A stretch of 64,000 bases of DNA from Bradyrhizobium monzae. GTDB taxonomy: Bacteria > Pseudomonadota > Alphaproteobacteria > Rhizobiales > Xanthobacteraceae. The notes beneath the pieces were generated by a model that was not told where the DNA came from, did no database searches, and was given only the letters and a program-made list of their open reading frames with translations. Below, one piece after another: positions 49,852 through 60,215 of the stretch (its first letter is position 1; each line of letters opens with the position of its first letter). The stretch is taken from positions 682,001 to 746,000 of the forward strand of contig NZ_JAIRDQ010000002.1 of NCBI RefSeq assembly GCF_021458635.1, read 5' to 3'. The position numbers and the translations under genes were made by a program.

Positions 49852-51308
49852 GCCACCTTCTGTGGCACATCCGGTATTGGCGGAGCAACCCTGTCGCCGG
49901 CCCCCGCGCGCGCCGGCAGCAGCAGCGTGGCGACGAGACCGGGCTGGGCATCGCCCAGCCGCAATTCACCGCCATGCAATGTGGCGACGGCGGATGCGAG
50001 GCTGAGGCCGAGGCCGGAGCCCGGCATGGTGCGGCTGGCCTCCAGCCGGACGAACCGCTCGACCACGTGCTTGCGATCGGACTCGGGGATGCCGGGGCCG
50101 CGGTCGGTGACGCTCAGCAGCACTTGGTCGCCCTCCCGCTTCGCCTCGATCGTGATCTGACGGGCGTCCATGCTGACCACGGTTCCCGCCGACTGCGCCG
50201 CCGGCTTGCCGTATTTGATCGCGTTCTCGACGAGATTGGCGAGCGCCTGGCTGATCAATTCGCGATTGCCGTGGATGGGCGCGGCTTGCGTCTTCACCTT
50301 CAACGTCATGCCGTCGTCTTCGGCCAGCGGCTCGTAGAGCTCGTGAATGCCGCCCGCGACATCGGCCGCGTCGAAATCATCCATGTTGCCGCGCGCCTGG
50401 CCGGACTCCGCGCGCGCGATCATCAGCAGCGCGTTGAAGGTGCGGATCAGCCCATCGGATTCCTCGATGGTGCGTTCCAGCGCGGCGCGGTAATCGGCCT
50501 CGCAGCCCGACTTTGCCAGCGCCTCCTCGGCGCGGTTGCGCAGGCGCGTCAGCGGCGTCTTGAGGTCGTGGGCGATGTTGTCGGAAACTTCCTTGAGCCC
50601 CACCATCAGCGCCTCGATCCGCTCCAGCATGGCGTTGAGGTTTTCGGCGAGGCGGTCGAGCTCGTCGCCGCTGCGTCCCACCGGCAGGCGGCCGCTGAGA
50701 TCACCGGTCATGATGCGCTGGGCCGTGCCAGTCATGGCATCGATGCGCGTCAGCACCCTGCGCGCGACGAAGACGCCGCCACCGAGGCCGAGCACCACCA
50801 CGATCAGGATCGACCATTGCGCGGCCTTGGCGACGATGCCGAACAAGCGCCGCCGCTCGGCGAGGTCGCGGCCGATCAGGAGGCGGAAACCATTCTCCAA
50901 CTCGGTGACGCGCACCAGCGCGCGATGGTCGCGCTCGTCCGCGTCCTCGAGGCGCCGGTAGGCGGTCTCCGTCCAGCCGCGCGTCGCCATCACGCCCGGC
51001 GCCAGCGAGCCGACATTGCCGGCAACCGCCTGTCCGGTCGGCGTGGTCACGAGGTAAAGATTGGCGCCCGGGCGCAGCGCGCGATACTCGATCGCGCGCA
51101 CGAGGTAGAACATGCCGCGGCGGGCGTAGATGTCGTTGATCTCCGAAGTCTCGGCATTGACCGTCTGCGTGATCTCCTCGGTGATCAGCCGGCGCGTGTT
51201 CCAGGCGAAATAGCCGAGCAGCGAGGCCGCGAAAATCGCAAACAGGAACAGGTAGACCAGCGTCAGCCGGAATGCCGTGGTGCGGACGAGTTTACCGAAT
51301 GCCGTCAC
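49848..51308 (-). CDS. Two-component sensor histidine kinase
   Basis: This 486-residue kinase starts with GTG at 51308, inside the regulator's 3' end. It has an N-terminal helix (LVYLFLFAIFAASLLGYFAW), a periplasmic loop, a second helix near 180, HAMP, and HisKA (NIAHDLKTPLTRLRNR). The N box is LANLVENAIKYGKP and the G boxes are DRGPGIP and GSGLGLSLA. It is coupled to its regulator upstream and to glnE downstream. The signal is unknown; tetR/OmpR-type envelope signals are common for this shape. Confidence 0.88.
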   Translation of the reverse strand: MTAFGKLVRTTAFRLTLVYLFLFAIFAASLLGYFAWNTRRLITEEITQTVNAETSEINDIYARRGMFYLVRAIEYRALRPGANLYLVTTPTGQAVAGNVGSLAPGVMATRGWTETAYRRLEDADERDHRALVRVTELENGFRLLIGRDLAERRRLFGIVAKAAQWSILIVVVLGLGGGVFVARRVLTRIDAMTGTAQRIMTGDLSGRLPVGRSGDELDRLAENLNAMLERIEALMVGLKEVSDNIAHDLKTPLTRLRNRAEEALAKSGCEADYRAALERTIEESDGLIRTFNALLMIARAESGQARGNMDDFDAADVAGGIHELYEPLAEDDGMTLKVKTQAAPIHGNRELISQALANLVENAIKYGKPAAQSAGTVVSMDARQITIEAKREGDQVLLSVTDRGPGIPESDRKHVVERFVRLEASRTMPGSGLGLSLASAVATLHGGELRLGDAQPGLVATLLLPARAGAGDRVAPPIPDVPQKVA

Positions 51309-51972
51309 GGATCATGTACCCGGCGCCGCGGATCGTGTGCAGCAGCGGCCGCTCGAAGCCCTTGTCGATCTTGGAGCGCAGCCGCGAAATGTGCACGTCG
51401 ATCACGTTGGTCTGTGGATCGAAATGATAGTCCCAGACGTTCTCCAGCAGCATGGTGCGCGTCACCACCTGGCCGGCATGCTTCATCAAATATTCGAGCA
51501 GGCGGAATTCGCGCGGCTGCAGCGTCAGCTCGTCCTTGCCGCGGGCGACGCGGTGAGAGAGCCGGTCGAGCTCGAGATCGCCGACACGGTAGAGCGTGTC
51601 CTCGGCAGGTCCGCCGCGGCGGCGCGACAGCACCTCGACGCGGGCGAGCAGCTCGGCGAAGGAATAGGGCTTTGGCAGATAGTCGTCGCCCCCGGCGCGC
51701 AGACCCTTGATGCGATCGTCGACCTGCCCCAGCGCGGAAAGAATCAGCACCGGCGTCGTATCGGCCTTGTCGCGCAGCGAGCCGATCAGCGACAGCCCGT
51801 CGCGCTTGGGCAGCATGCGGTCGACCACCAGCACGTCGTAGTCGCCGTTCTCGGCCATGGCGAGGCCCTCCTCGCCGTCGCCGGCGTGGTCGGCAATGTG
51901 TCCGACCTCGCGAAACGCCTTCACGAGATAGTCGGCGGATTCGCGGTCGTCTTCGATGATGAGGAGGCGCAT
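51292..51972 (-). CDS. OmpR/PhoB-family response regulator
   Basis: This 226-residue regulator has a receiver domain with phosphoacceptor Asp in VLVVDRMLPKRDG and conserved Lys in YLPKPYSFAEL. The winged-helix output domain contains LTLQPREFRLLEYLMKHAGQ and VDVHISRLRSKI-like recognition elements. The ATG is at 51972. It overlaps the kinase gene by 17 bp, forming a regulator-sensor-glnE transcript, and lies 270 bp downstream of degP behind a terminator. Confidence 0.9.
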   Translation of the reverse strand: MRLLIIEDDRESADYLVKAFREVGHIADHAGDGEEGLAMAENGDYDVLVVDRMLPKRDGLSLIGSLRDKADTTPVLILSALGQVDDRIKGLRAGGDDYLPKPYSFAELLARVEVLSRRRGGPAEDTLYRVGDLELDRLSHRVARGKDELTLQPREFRLLEYLMKHAGQVVTRTMLLENVWDYHFDPQTNVIDVHISRLRSKIDKGFERPLLHTIRGAGYMIRDGIR

Positions 51973-52066
51973 TGTGCGTTCGGCGGCGGTCAAGGAGGTC
52001 AACCTTCTCTGAACATGGCGCGAGCAGCAATCGCATGCAAGCCAAGCGAACGGGACTTGGCTAGGC

Positions 52067-52105
52067 AAAAAGGCGGGCGGTGAAGCTGGGGGGACCTCAC
52101 CGCCC
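52067..52105 (-). terminator. Intrinsic terminator after degP
   Basis: On the minus strand GGGCGGTGA, a 13-nt loop and TCACCGCCC are followed by GCCTTTTTG. Two other hairpins lie between it and degP: CCTTCCG / CGGAAGG near 52112-52146 and GGGGAGCA / TGCTCCCC at 52153-52177. The 273-bp gap holds no gene. Confidence 0.8.
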
Positions 52106-52245
52106 TAGGCCTTCCGACGGAGGGGGGCGTAATTCCACCGGAAGGTAGGCGTGGGGAGCAAACTTGCGCTGCTCCCCCGGAAGAGTGCCGGCGGCGGGGG
52201 CGACTGATGCCGGCGACACCCTTCATCTCGTCAACATCCCGAGGC

Positions 52246-53823
52246 TCAGCCCTTGGCGATGGGCACCGCGACGAAGCGCGACTGGCCGCCGCTCTTCACG
52301 CGCATCAGGACGCTGTTCTTGTTGTCTGTCCGCGCCGTGTTGATGGCGTCGCGGACGTCGCCGGCGGTGCTCACGCTCTTGCCGCCGACTTCGAGAATCA
52401 CGTCGCCTTCCTTGAAGCCGCGTTCGGCGGCTGCGCTCTTCGGATCGACTTCGGTAACCACGACGCCGTCCTTGCCGGCGCCGGCCACGGAATTGGCAGG
52501 CGCAACCGTCATGCCGAGCTTCGGCACGTCGGTACCCTTGCTCGCGCCCTTGCCGCTGTCGTTATCGGTGTCGGCCTTGGCCTCGACCCTGTTCGGCAGC
52601 TGGCCCAGGGTGAGGTTCAAGACCTTGTCCTGGCCCTTGTGCAGCACATTGAGCTTCACGGTGGCGCCGGGCGCCAAGCCGCCGATGGTACGGGCGAGCT
52701 CGCGGGCGTCCTTGACGGATTCGCCGTTGACCGACGTGATCACGTCACCGGACTCGATGCCGGCCTTGGCCGCCGGACCATTCGCCTGCGGCTCCGCCAC
52801 CAGTGCACCTTCGGCCTTCTTCATGCCGAGGCTGTCGGCGATGTCCGAGGTGACAGGCTGAATCTGCACGCCGATCCAACCGCGGCTGACCGAACCCTTG
52901 TCCTTGAGCTGCGCCACCACGCTCTTCACGGTGCTCGCGGGAATCGAGAATGCGATGCCGACGCTGCCGCCGGAGGGCGAGTAGATCGCGGTGTTGACGC
53001 CCATCACTTCGCCGTTGGTGTCGAAGGCCGGACCGCCGGAATTGCCCTTGTTCACGGGCGCGTCGATCTGGATGAAATCGTCATAGGGACCATTGCCGAT
53101 GTCACGGCCGCTGGCCGATACGATGCCGGCGGTCACGGTGCCGCCGAGGCCGAAGGGATTGCCGACCGCGAGCACCCAGTCACCGATGCGCGGCTTGCCG
53201 TCGGCGAGCTTGGCGAACGGGAAGTTCGAGCCGCCCTCGACCTTGATCAGCGCGAGATCGGTGCGCTGGTCGGTGCCGATCACCTTGGCGCTGTAGGTCT
53301 TGCCGTCGTCGGTGGTGACCTCGACCTTGTCTGCGCCGTCAACCACGTGGTTGTTGGTCACGGCAAAGCCGTCCGCCGAGATGAAGAAGCCGGAGCCCTG
53401 GCCCTGCACGACGCGGCCACGGCCACCCTTTTGGCCCGGGAAACCATCCGGACCGCCGAAGCGGCGGAAGAAGCGTTCCATCGGCGAGCCCGGCTGGAAC
53501 GGCGAGGCGGAATCATCGCCGTCGTCATTGCTCGCGGTCTTCTCCTTGATGTTGACCTTCACCGAGATCACCGAGGGCTTCACGCGTTCGACGATGTCGG
53601 CGAAACCGATCGGACGTTCGACCTTCTTGACCTCGTTGTTGACCTGGGCGTGCGCCGGACTGGAGAACAGGTCGGCGGGCGACGTCGACGGGCTGAAGCC
53701 ATGGACGGCGATGCCGAGGCCGGCGACGACGGAGGCCATCAGCGCGATCCGGCGGGCGGAAAACACCGAACGGCGAGGCTGCCGGTAGGACGGAAGGTTG
53801 GTGAGGTCGGGACGATCGGTCAT
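52246..53823 (-). CDS. degP: Do/HtrA-family periplasmic serine protease
   Basis: This 525-residue protease degrades misfolded envelope proteins. The start at 53823 follows GGAGACC; an in-frame ATG at 53850 is less likely. There is an N-terminal membrane/signal segment (RRIALMASVVAGLGIAVHGF). The catalytic triad is His in TNNHVVDGADK, Asp in DQRTDLALIK and Ser in NKGNSGGPAF. Two PDZ domains follow (about 290-385 and 420-515). It lies between the cyc genes and a sensor pair, a typical rhizobial layout. Confidence 0.95.
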   Translation of the reverse strand: MTDRPDLTNLPSYRQPRRSVFSARRIALMASVVAGLGIAVHGFSPSTSPADLFSSPAHAQVNNEVKKVERPIGFADIVERVKPSVISVKVNIKEKTASNDDGDDSASPFQPGSPMERFFRRFGGPDGFPGQKGGRGRVVQGQGSGFFISADGFAVTNNHVVDGADKVEVTTDDGKTYSAKVIGTDQRTDLALIKVEGGSNFPFAKLADGKPRIGDWVLAVGNPFGLGGTVTAGIVSASGRDIGNGPYDDFIQIDAPVNKGNSGGPAFDTNGEVMGVNTAIYSPSGGSVGIAFSIPASTVKSVVAQLKDKGSVSRGWIGVQIQPVTSDIADSLGMKKAEGALVAEPQANGPAAKAGIESGDVITSVNGESVKDARELARTIGGLAPGATVKLNVLHKGQDKVLNLTLGQLPNRVEAKADTDNDSGKGASKGTDVPKLGMTVAPANSVAGAGKDGVVVTEVDPKSAAAERGFKEGDVILEVGGKSVSTAGDVRDAINTARTDNKNSVLMRVKSGGQSRFVAVPIAKG

Positions 53824-54019
53824 GCAGGTCTCCAGGGCCTTGAAATCCATTTGGCGCGCGATAGCGACACCTTACGGAGCTGAAGATGGGGGCTGCCGCC
53901 TTACCGCGCGCTGGCTGCGGGGTTAAACTTTTGTAATGAAGGATGGTCCGCGATGCGGCAGTTTATCGCAGGCCAAAAGTCGCGGTCTCACAGGAACTTA
54001 ACGCGGTTCCGGGGACGGG

Positions 54020-54499
54020 CTATCGCGACGTGGCGTCGTCCGACATCAACGCCGCGAGCCGCGCCTGTTCGTCCTGCGTCAGCGGCGGCGGCACATCTAC
54101 ACCCGTCTGCGCACGGCGTCGGTTTTGCCGCCACAGCGCAAAGCCACCGCCGGCCAGCAGCAGCGGCGCGAGCAGCCACAACAGCAAGGTCTGCCGTTCG
54201 AAGCGCGGCTTCAGCAGCACGAACTCGCCGTAACGGGCGACCAGGAAGTCGAGCACCTGCGAATTGCTGTCGCCGGCCGCGATCCGCTCGCGCACGAGAA
54301 GACGCAGATCGCGCGCGAGCGGCGCATCGGAATCGTCGATCGACTGGTTCTGGCAGACCATGCAACGCAGCTCGCGCGACAAGTCGCGTGCGCGGGCCTC
54401 CTTGACCGGATCAGACATGATCTCGTCAGGCTGCACAGCGTAGGCCGCCGGAGCGGCCAGCAGCACGAGCGCGACGAGCGCGGCCATCATCCGGCGCAT
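54020..54499 (-). CDS. ccmH: Cytochrome c maturation protein CcmH/CycL
   Basis: This 159-residue thiol-disulfide protein reduces the haem-binding cysteines of apocytochrome c. The N-terminal signal (MMAALVALVLLAAPAAYA) precedes the LRCMVCQNQSI motif, and a membrane helix (LLLWLLAPLLLAGGGFALW) ends the domain. It is the last of cycHJKL, starting 4 bp before the ccmF stop region. It lies 196 bp downstream of degP in reading order, with no terminator visible. Confidence 0.93.
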   Translation of the reverse strand: MRRMMAALVALVLLAAPAAYAVQPDEIMSDPVKEARARDLSRELRCMVCQNQSIDDSDAPLARDLRLLVRERIAAGDSNSQVLDFLVARYGEFVLLKPRFERQTLLLWLLAPLLLAGGGFALWRQNRRRAQTGVDVPPPLTQDEQARLAALMSDDATSR

Positions 54500-54503
54500 C
54501 CCG

Positions 54504-56486
54504 TCACTCCGCCGGTTGCAGGCGCTGCTTGGCCCGCGCCGGCTTCGGCGCACCGACCCGCAGGCGCCGGTCGGATAGCGACAGCACGCCGCCGAACGCC
54601 ATCAGCACGGGCCCCCACCAGATCATGAGCACCAGCGGCTTGTGATAGATGCGCACGGCGATCGCGCCCTCGGCGGTGGCGTCGCCGAGCGAGATGTAGA
54701 GCTGGCTGGCGCCGCGGGTCAAAAGCGCAGCTTCGGTGGTGGAGGAGCCGCGCGTGGTAAAACTGCGCTTCGACGGCGTCATCACGCTGAGCATATCGCC
54801 GTCCCGACTGACGTTGAACTGGGCGATCATCTCGCGGTAGTTCGGCCCCTGGCGCTCGAGCAGACCGTCGAGCTTCAGCTCATATCCGGCGACCTGCGCA
54901 ACGTCGTTCGGCTTCATGGTCGCGATATATTCGCTGTTCCAGGTGGTCTCGCAGACGATCCCGATCAGCGCGACACCGAGACCGGCATGCGCAAAGGCAG
55001 TACCCCAGGCCGAGCGCGGCAGGCCGCGAGCACGGTGCAGCGTGGTCATGAACGGCAGGCGAAACAGGCCCGTCCGTTCGGCCATGTCGGTCACGGCGCC
55101 AGCGATGACGAAGACCCCAAGCCCGATGGCCAATGGCGCCAGTGCACTGCCGCCACGCGTCCAGCCCCAGACAATGGCGATCACCACAAGACCGGCGACG
55201 CCGGCCGCAAGCAGCCGCTGGGTGACGCCGAGCAGATCGCCGCGTTTCCACGCCAGCATGGGCCCGAACGGCACGGCGAGCAGCAGCAGCGCGAACAGCG
55301 GCACGAAGGTGAGATTGTAGAAAGGTGCGCCGACCGACATCTTGAAGTCGGCGAGGACTTCCATCGCCAGCGGATAGAGCGTTCCGAACAGCACGACGGC
55401 ACAGGCCACCGTCAGCAGCAGATTGTTCAGCACTAGCGCGCCCTCGCGCGAGATCGGTGCGAACAAGCCGCCCTGCTTCAACGAGGTCGCCCGCCCCGCA
55501 AACAGCGATAGGCTGCCGCCGATGAACAGGCAGAGGATCAGCAGGATGAACACGCCGCGGGTCGGATCATTGGCGAATGCGTGGACGGAGGTGATGACAC
55601 CCGAGCGCACCAGGAAAGTGCCGAGCAGCGATAGCGAGAAAGTCAGGATCGAGAGCAGGATGGTCCAGACCTTCAGTGCATTGCGCTTCTCCATCACCAG
55701 CGCGGAGTGCAATAGCGCGGTGCCGGCGAGCCACGGCATCAGCGAGGCGTTCTCGACCGGATCCCAGAACCACCAGCCGCCCCAGCCGAGCTCGTAATAG
55801 GCCCAATAGGAGCCCATGGCGATGCCGAGGGTGAGGAAGATCCACGCCATCAGCGTCCACGGCCGCACCCAGCGCGCCCAGGCCGCATCGATCCGCCCCT
55901 CGATCAGCGCAGCGATCGCGAAGGAGAACGAGATCGAGAAGCCGACATAGCCGAGATAAAGCATCGGCGGATGCACCGCGAGACCGATGTCCTGAAGCAC
56001 CGGATTGAGATCGCGCCCCTCGATCGGCGGATTGACGATGCGCAGAAACGGATTCGAGGTGATCAGGATGAAGAGATAGAACGCGCTCGCGATCCAGGCC
56101 TGAACTGCGAGCACATGCGCGCGCAGCGACAGCGGCAGATTGTTGCCGAAGGCGGCCACGAGCCCGCCGAACAGCGCCAGGATCGACACCCACAACAGCA
56201 TCGAACCTTCATGATTTCCCCACACCCCGGTGATCTTGTAGATCAGTGGCTTCATGGAGTGGGAGTTCTCGTAGACATTGGCGACGGAGAAATCCGAATT
56301 CACGTGCAACGTCACAAGCGCGATGAACGACGCGCCGACGAACAGGAGCTGCGCCAGCGCGGTGGAACGCGCCACGTTCATGAGCGCGGGATCGCGCAGG
56401 CGCGCGCCGATCAGCGGCACGAAGGACTGGATCAGCGCCAGCGCGAGCGCCAGCACCAGCGCGTAATGTCCGGCTTCCGCGATCAC
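54504..56486 (-). CDS. ccmF: Cytochrome c haem lyase subunit CcmF/CycK
   Basis: This 660-residue polytopic membrane protein has about 15 helices. The haem-handling WWD motif is [17 protein letters not shown]. Periplasmic His residues for haem coordination flank it. It takes haem from CcmE and joins it to apocytochrome. Its start overlaps the ccmE stop by four bases. Confidence 0.96.
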   Translation of the reverse strand: MIAEAGHYALVLALALALIQSFVPLIGARLRDPALMNVARSTALAQLLFVGASFIALVTLHVNSDFSVANVYENSHSMKPLIYKITGVWGNHEGSMLLWVSILALFGGLVAAFGNNLPLSLRAHVLAVQAWIASAFYLFILITSNPFLRIVNPPIEGRDLNPVLQDIGLAVHPPMLYLGYVGFSISFSFAIAALIEGRIDAAWARWVRPWTLMAWIFLTLGIAMGSYWAYYELGWGGWWFWDPVENASLMPWLAGTALLHSALVMEKRNALKVWTILLSILTFSLSLLGTFLVRSGVITSVHAFANDPTRGVFILLILCLFIGGSLSLFAGRATSLKQGGLFAPISREGALVLNNLLLTVACAVVLFGTLYPLAMEVLADFKMSVGAPFYNLTFVPLFALLLLAVPFGPMLAWKRGDLLGVTQRLLAAGVAGLVVIAIVWGWTRGGSALAPLAIGLGVFVIAGAVTDMAERTGLFRLPFMTTLHRARGLPRSAWGTAFAHAGLGVALIGIVCETTWNSEYIATMKPNDVAQVAGYELKLDGLLERQGPNYREMIAQFNVSRDGDMLSVMTPSKRSFTTRGSSTTEAALLTRGASQLYISLGDATAEGAIAVRIYHKPLVLMIWWGPVLMAFGGVLSLSDRRLRVGAPKPARAKQRLQPAE

Positions 56487-57010
56487 CGCACAGCTCCCTG
56501 CGAATTGCCCTGCGCCGTCGTCGCTGAAGGCTTGGGGCCATCAGAAGGCTTGGGGTTACCAGAAGCTTGGGCGCCGTAATCGTCCTTCCAGTGCCCCTGC
56601 TTCTTCAGGGCATCGGCGACGTCCTTGGGCATGTAGGTCTCGTCGTGCTTGGCGAGCACCGTGTCGGCCTTGAACACGCCGTTGGCATCGAGCGCGCCTT
56701 CGGCGACGACGCCCTGCCCTTCGCGGAAGAGATCGGGCAGGATGCCCTTGTAGGCGACCGGCAGCTTGGCACCCCCGTCGGCCACGTCAAACGTCACCGC
56801 GAGATTGTCGCCGCGCTGGAGCGAGCCCGGCTGCACCAGGCCGCCAAGGCGGAAACGCTTGCCGGGCTGGACATGGTTTTCGGCCACCATGGTCGGGGTC
56901 GAGAAGAACACGATGGAGTCGCGCAAGGCATTGAGCACCAGCGCGGCCGCGAGCGCGAGCACGGCGAGCGAGCCGCCGATGATGGTCATACGTCGCTGCT
57001 TGCGCGTCAT
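56483..57010 (-). CDS. ccmE: Haem chaperone CcmE/CycJ
   Basis: This 175-residue membrane-anchored haem chaperone has an N-terminal helix ([20 protein letters not shown]) and an OB-fold domain. The haem-binding His is in [10 protein letters not shown], with the nearby Tyr. The C-terminus is an extended Pro/Ser/Gln-rich tail (about 30 residues) beyond the usual end. The ATG is at 57010. It follows ccmI by 37 bp. Confidence 0.95.
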   Translation of the reverse strand: MTRKQRRMTIIGGSLAVLALAAALVLNALRDSIVFFSTPTMVAENHVQPGKRFRLGGLVQPGSLQRGDNLAVTFDVADGGAKLPVAYKGILPDLFREGQGVVAEGALDANGVFKADTVLAKHDETYMPKDVADALKKQGHWKDDYGAQASGNPKPSDGPKPSATTAQGNSQGAVR

Positions 57011-57047
57011 GGCGTGTCCGTTCTCCGCTCGTCTCGTGCTGCGACTG

Positions 57048-58163
57048 TCATCCGTCGAGCCCGAGAGTCTTGAGGCCTTCGTTGAGCTGGCGCAGCCGCT
57101 CGGAATCCTTGGCGACCGCCTGGCGCGCATCGGTCGAGGCGCCCTGCGCCTTGTCGCGATCGCCCATCACGAGATAGGCGCGCACCAGACGCAGCCAGCC
57201 CTCGACATCGTCGCCGTTCTGCTTGAGCCGCGTGGCGAGACGTTCGACCATGCTGCGGATCATCGCGTTGCGATCGCCGTCGTTCATCTCCTTGGACGCT
57301 GCGATCGTCTCGTCGGACAGCGCCGGCATCGTCACGCCGCCACTGCCGACCCGCGCGAGCGAGGTCTGCACCAGGGGCCGCCACGGCGCATCGGCGGGTG
57401 CCTTCGCCAGCAGCGCGCGCCAGATATTGGCCGCGTCATCCTTGCGGCCGTCCTGTTCGGCAGCGAGCCCGAGGAAGTAGTTCGCCTTGGGATCGTCGGC
57501 GTTGAGCGCATGCGCGCGCTCGAACTCGGTCTTGGCTTCCGCCGTCACCACGCCGCTGGCCGCGGCCGTGATCGCCTCGCCGAGATCGGAGCGGCGCTCC
57601 GCGCTCTCGCCGTTATAGGTGATCGAGCTGCGATAGGCGCGCACGGCCTCGTCGAAGCGGCCAAGCCGCTCCAGCACCGGCGCAAGCACGTTCCAGCCGC
57701 GGCCATCGGCCGGATTTTTTTCCAGATGTTGCTGGACCTGCACGACGAGGTTCTCGAGCGACTGCGCCGTGCCGGATCCCGCCCCACGCCCCCGCTGCGC
57801 CAGTGGGAAGTCGCGAAGCGCGGGCGAGCCGAGCGGAACGTAGATCGCGGCTGCCACCAGCGGCAGGCCGACCAGCGCCAGCACGGCAGCCGCCCGGCGC
57901 CATCTCAGACTGGATGTCGGCACGCGCGCAGACTCGCTGCCGGCGGCGGCGAGCAGCCTGCGGCTGATCTCGACGCGCGCCGCCTCGGCTTCAGGCAGCG
58001 CGATCAATCCCGCCGCGAGATCACGCTCGATTTCAGCCAGCTGGTCCTTGTAGACCGCGACCTCGCTGCCTTGATTGTCGGGGCGCGCGCCACGGCCGAG
58101 CGGCCAGAGCACGGCGAATATCGCCGCGACCGTCATCAGCGCGAACACGAACCATAGCGTCAT
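57048..58163 (-). CDS. ccmI: Cytochrome c maturation apocytochrome chaperone CcmI/CycH
   Basis: This 371-residue protein has two N-terminal membrane helices ([20 protein letters not shown] and [20 protein letters not shown]) with a basic loop between, then periplasmic TPR repeats (about 130-350) that bind the apocytochrome C-terminus. It is the first gene of the leftward cycHJKL operon. The ATG at 58163 has only a weak ribosome site. Confidence 0.9.
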   Translation of the reverse strand: MTLWFVFALMTVAAIFAVLWPLGRGARPDNQGSEVAVYKDQLAEIERDLAAGLIALPEAEAARVEISRRLLAAAGSESARVPTSSLRWRRAAAVLALVGLPLVAAAIYVPLGSPALRDFPLAQRGRGAGSGTAQSLENLVVQVQQHLEKNPADGRGWNVLAPVLERLGRFDEAVRAYRSSITYNGESAERRSDLGEAITAAASGVVTAEAKTEFERAHALNADDPKANYFLGLAAEQDGRKDDAANIWRALLAKAPADAPWRPLVQTSLARVGSGGVTMPALSDETIAASKEMNDGDRNAMIRSMVERLATRLKQNGDDVEGWLRLVRAYLVMGDRDKAQGASTDARQAVAKDSERLRQLNEGLKTLGLDG

Positions 58164-58294
58164 CAGGCAAGCTTCCGGCAGCGCGCGAGCCGCGCCTGTA
58201 GCTGGCTTTACACCACGGCCGGACGATGCGGCAATTGACAATTGTCAATTTGGCGCGAGCGCACACAGTCCCGAAATGGTGAAAATCCAACGGC

Positions 58295-58564
58295 TTAGCC
58301 GATCTCGAAGTCCGCGCTTTGAGCGGCGTCCTCGCCGTGCCCATTCAAGGCCCTCAGGAAGTATGTTCCCGGCTCGATTGCGTCAGGCAATCTGATGCGC
58401 AAGGCCCCGACTGGAACGGGCGATGCGACCCTGGTGACGGTCTCGGGCAGTTGCCGACCGCTCGCCTTCTCGACCAGCACCACCTTCGCGCCGACCATCA
58501 GCCTTTGATATTTGGCAACAATGACGCGGTTCTCAATTTCGATGGAGCTGATAACAGGTTTCAT
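58295..58564 (-). CDS. Small hypothetical protein
   Basis: This 89-residue protein starts MKPVISSIEIENRVIVAKYQ and is rich in beta-type segments, ending with LPDAIEPGTYFLRALNGHGE. It has a Ig/IPT-like look (strand-turn-strand with GxYxLRA) but no clear domain. A longer start at 58648 is possible. It is placed just upstream of cycHJKL and in the same orientation, with a gap of about 130 bp. No function can be assigned. Confidence 0.55.
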   Translation of the reverse strand: MKPVISSIEIENRVIVAKYQRLMVGAKVVLVEKASGRQLPETVTRVASPVPVGALRIRLPDAIEPGTYFLRALNGHGEDAAQSADFEIG

Positions 58565-58663
58565 GCGCCCACAGATAGCAATTCCAGAAGCCTGCACGGG
58601 ACCGTAGGGCCCACGACCGGCAGCGTCAACCACAAATTGTGACCGCAAAAAGATGCGCTTGAA

Positions 58664-60067
58664 TCAGCTTGCGCGCGTCGATTTACGCTCGCCCGTGGCC
58701 GCATTCTCGGCGGCGCGGCTCATCAGCGAGGCGTAATCGTCGCCGAACAGCACCTGGCAGAAGCGGATCGCGGCCTGCACCTGCTGCTGCCGGTAGGTGC
58801 GGACCTTGTGATCGGCGGCGCGCAGCGACTGCACCAGTTGCTCGGTCGACCGTTCGACATATTGCTGCAGGTCGGAATAGGTGCGCAGCGTCACCTCGTT
58901 GATCGCAAGCTCGCTGGCATAGTTGCGGCAGGTCGCGACGAAATCGATCAGCGCCGCGGTTTCCTCGACTTCGGTGCTGTCGATCCGCGCGCCCGGCGGA
59001 ATGTCCTTCTCGGCGCGCTGGCGCAGGATACGGCGGACGCGGCCGGGAACGCTGTCGATCTCGGACTGCAGCGCGTTGGAGATATCGGCCCGGATCGAGG
59101 TCAGCTGCTTGCCCCAGGCGGAATCATTGCGCAGGTCGAGCTCGGTGCGCAGGCCACGGACGCCGTCATGCAGCGCTTTCAGATTGTCGGCGACGGTCTC
59201 GAAATGGCCGCGCTTGATGTCCATGCGCAAATTGGCGGCAACGCGGGCCAAATCGTGCAGGGCCATCGTCACAGCCACGCCGTAGGGCGTCGCCGCGACG
59301 CGGATTTCGTCGTCGGACGCGGCGATCTTGATGGCGAGGCGAATGATCTGCCACGGCGCGGTCATGCGCTGGACCAACACCGTCAGCGCAAATGGCAGCA
59401 TCTGCGGGGTCTGGAGCACGGGAATGTTGAGGGCCGCGGACACCGCGGCGATCTGGGGCTCGCCGAACGTGCGCAGGAACCGCGGCAGCTTCTCATTGAG
59501 CGTGCCGATGGCCTCGCGAACCGCGAGCAGCGCGCCGATCGCATAGAGGTCCTCGATCACGCTGGGCGGACCGACACGGGCGAGCGCGCGCGACTTGTCG
59601 CCGCCGCCGGGCCCCGTCAGCTCGAAGATGGCGCCCGCAGCCACGGCCTGGAGCTTGAGCGCCAGCGCCTCGACCTGCCGCGCGCTGTCTGACGCCGGCA
59701 TGCGCGCCAGCGCCGTCTCGAATTCGTTGATCTTGTCCGGGGCGCCGTCGCGGCCGAGCCATTGCCAGATCGGATGCAGCGAGGAGCGGCGGATCTGTCC
59801 GACCCGGGCCGCGGCACCGGCCTCGACCAGGAACGGTTCCACCACCTGGAACAGCAGCCGGGACAGATCGTCGGTGCGCGGCGGCAGCGCTTCGTCGGCC
59901 TCGGTTTTTCGCACGATCTTGCGCAGCTGCTCGAGCACCAGGGTCGCCACGGCGGTGTCCTGGCCGCGTTCGAGCGCACGCTCGAACTCCCGCATCAGCA
60001 GCGCCTGCGCCTGCGGCGGGAGCTGCGCGAGATATTCCCTCAGCCGCTCGATCGATGTCTGGCTCAT
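58664..60067 (-). CDS. Conserved-looking helical hypothetical protein
   Basis: This 467-residue soluble, mostly helical protein (MSQTSIERLREYLAQLPPQA) has no signal or membrane segment. The N-terminal third and the C-terminal third (ASELAINEVTLRTYSDLQQY) are amphipathic. It contains no catalytic motif I recognise. It lies between the small hypothetical gene and the feuQ-like kinase, in the same orientation, with a terminator-free gap before feuQ of about 150 bp. Confidence 0.65.
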   Translation of the reverse strand: MSQTSIERLREYLAQLPPQAQALLMREFERALERGQDTAVATLVLEQLRKIVRKTEADEALPPRTDDLSRLLFQVVEPFLVEAGAAARVGQIRRSSLHPIWQWLGRDGAPDKINEFETALARMPASDSARQVEALALKLQAVAAGAIFELTGPGGGDKSRALARVGPPSVIEDLYAIGALLAVREAIGTLNEKLPRFLRTFGEPQIAAVSAALNIPVLQTPQMLPFALTVLVQRMTAPWQIIRLAIKIAASDDEIRVAATPYGVAVTMALHDLARVAANLRMDIKRGHFETVADNLKALHDGVRGLRTELDLRNDSAWGKQLTSIRADISNALQSEIDSVPGRVRRILRQRAEKDIPPGARIDSTEVEETAALIDFVATCRNYASELAINEVTLRTYSDLQQYVERSTEQLVQSLRAADHKVRTYRQQQVQAAIRFCQVLFGDDYASLMSRAAENAATGERKSTRAS

Positions 60068-60215
60068 GCGCCCGGGTAATGCACGGTAAAATGGCGGACG
60101 TAGGATGCGTCCTGCACGATCATAGGTGCGTGCGCCTTAAGAAGCCGTTGAGGACGTCGCCCCGAAACCCTCCGGTTTCGCCCGGAAACCCAAATAATCG
60201 TTTGCGATCAGAGGA

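Noticed and set aside
47761..50160. A 799-codon open frame opposite glnE and the sensor kinase
   Set aside because: It spans two real genes antisense and has the composition of a shadow frame.
52207..53883. A 558-codon open frame opposite degP
   Set aside because: Antisense shadow of the protease gene.
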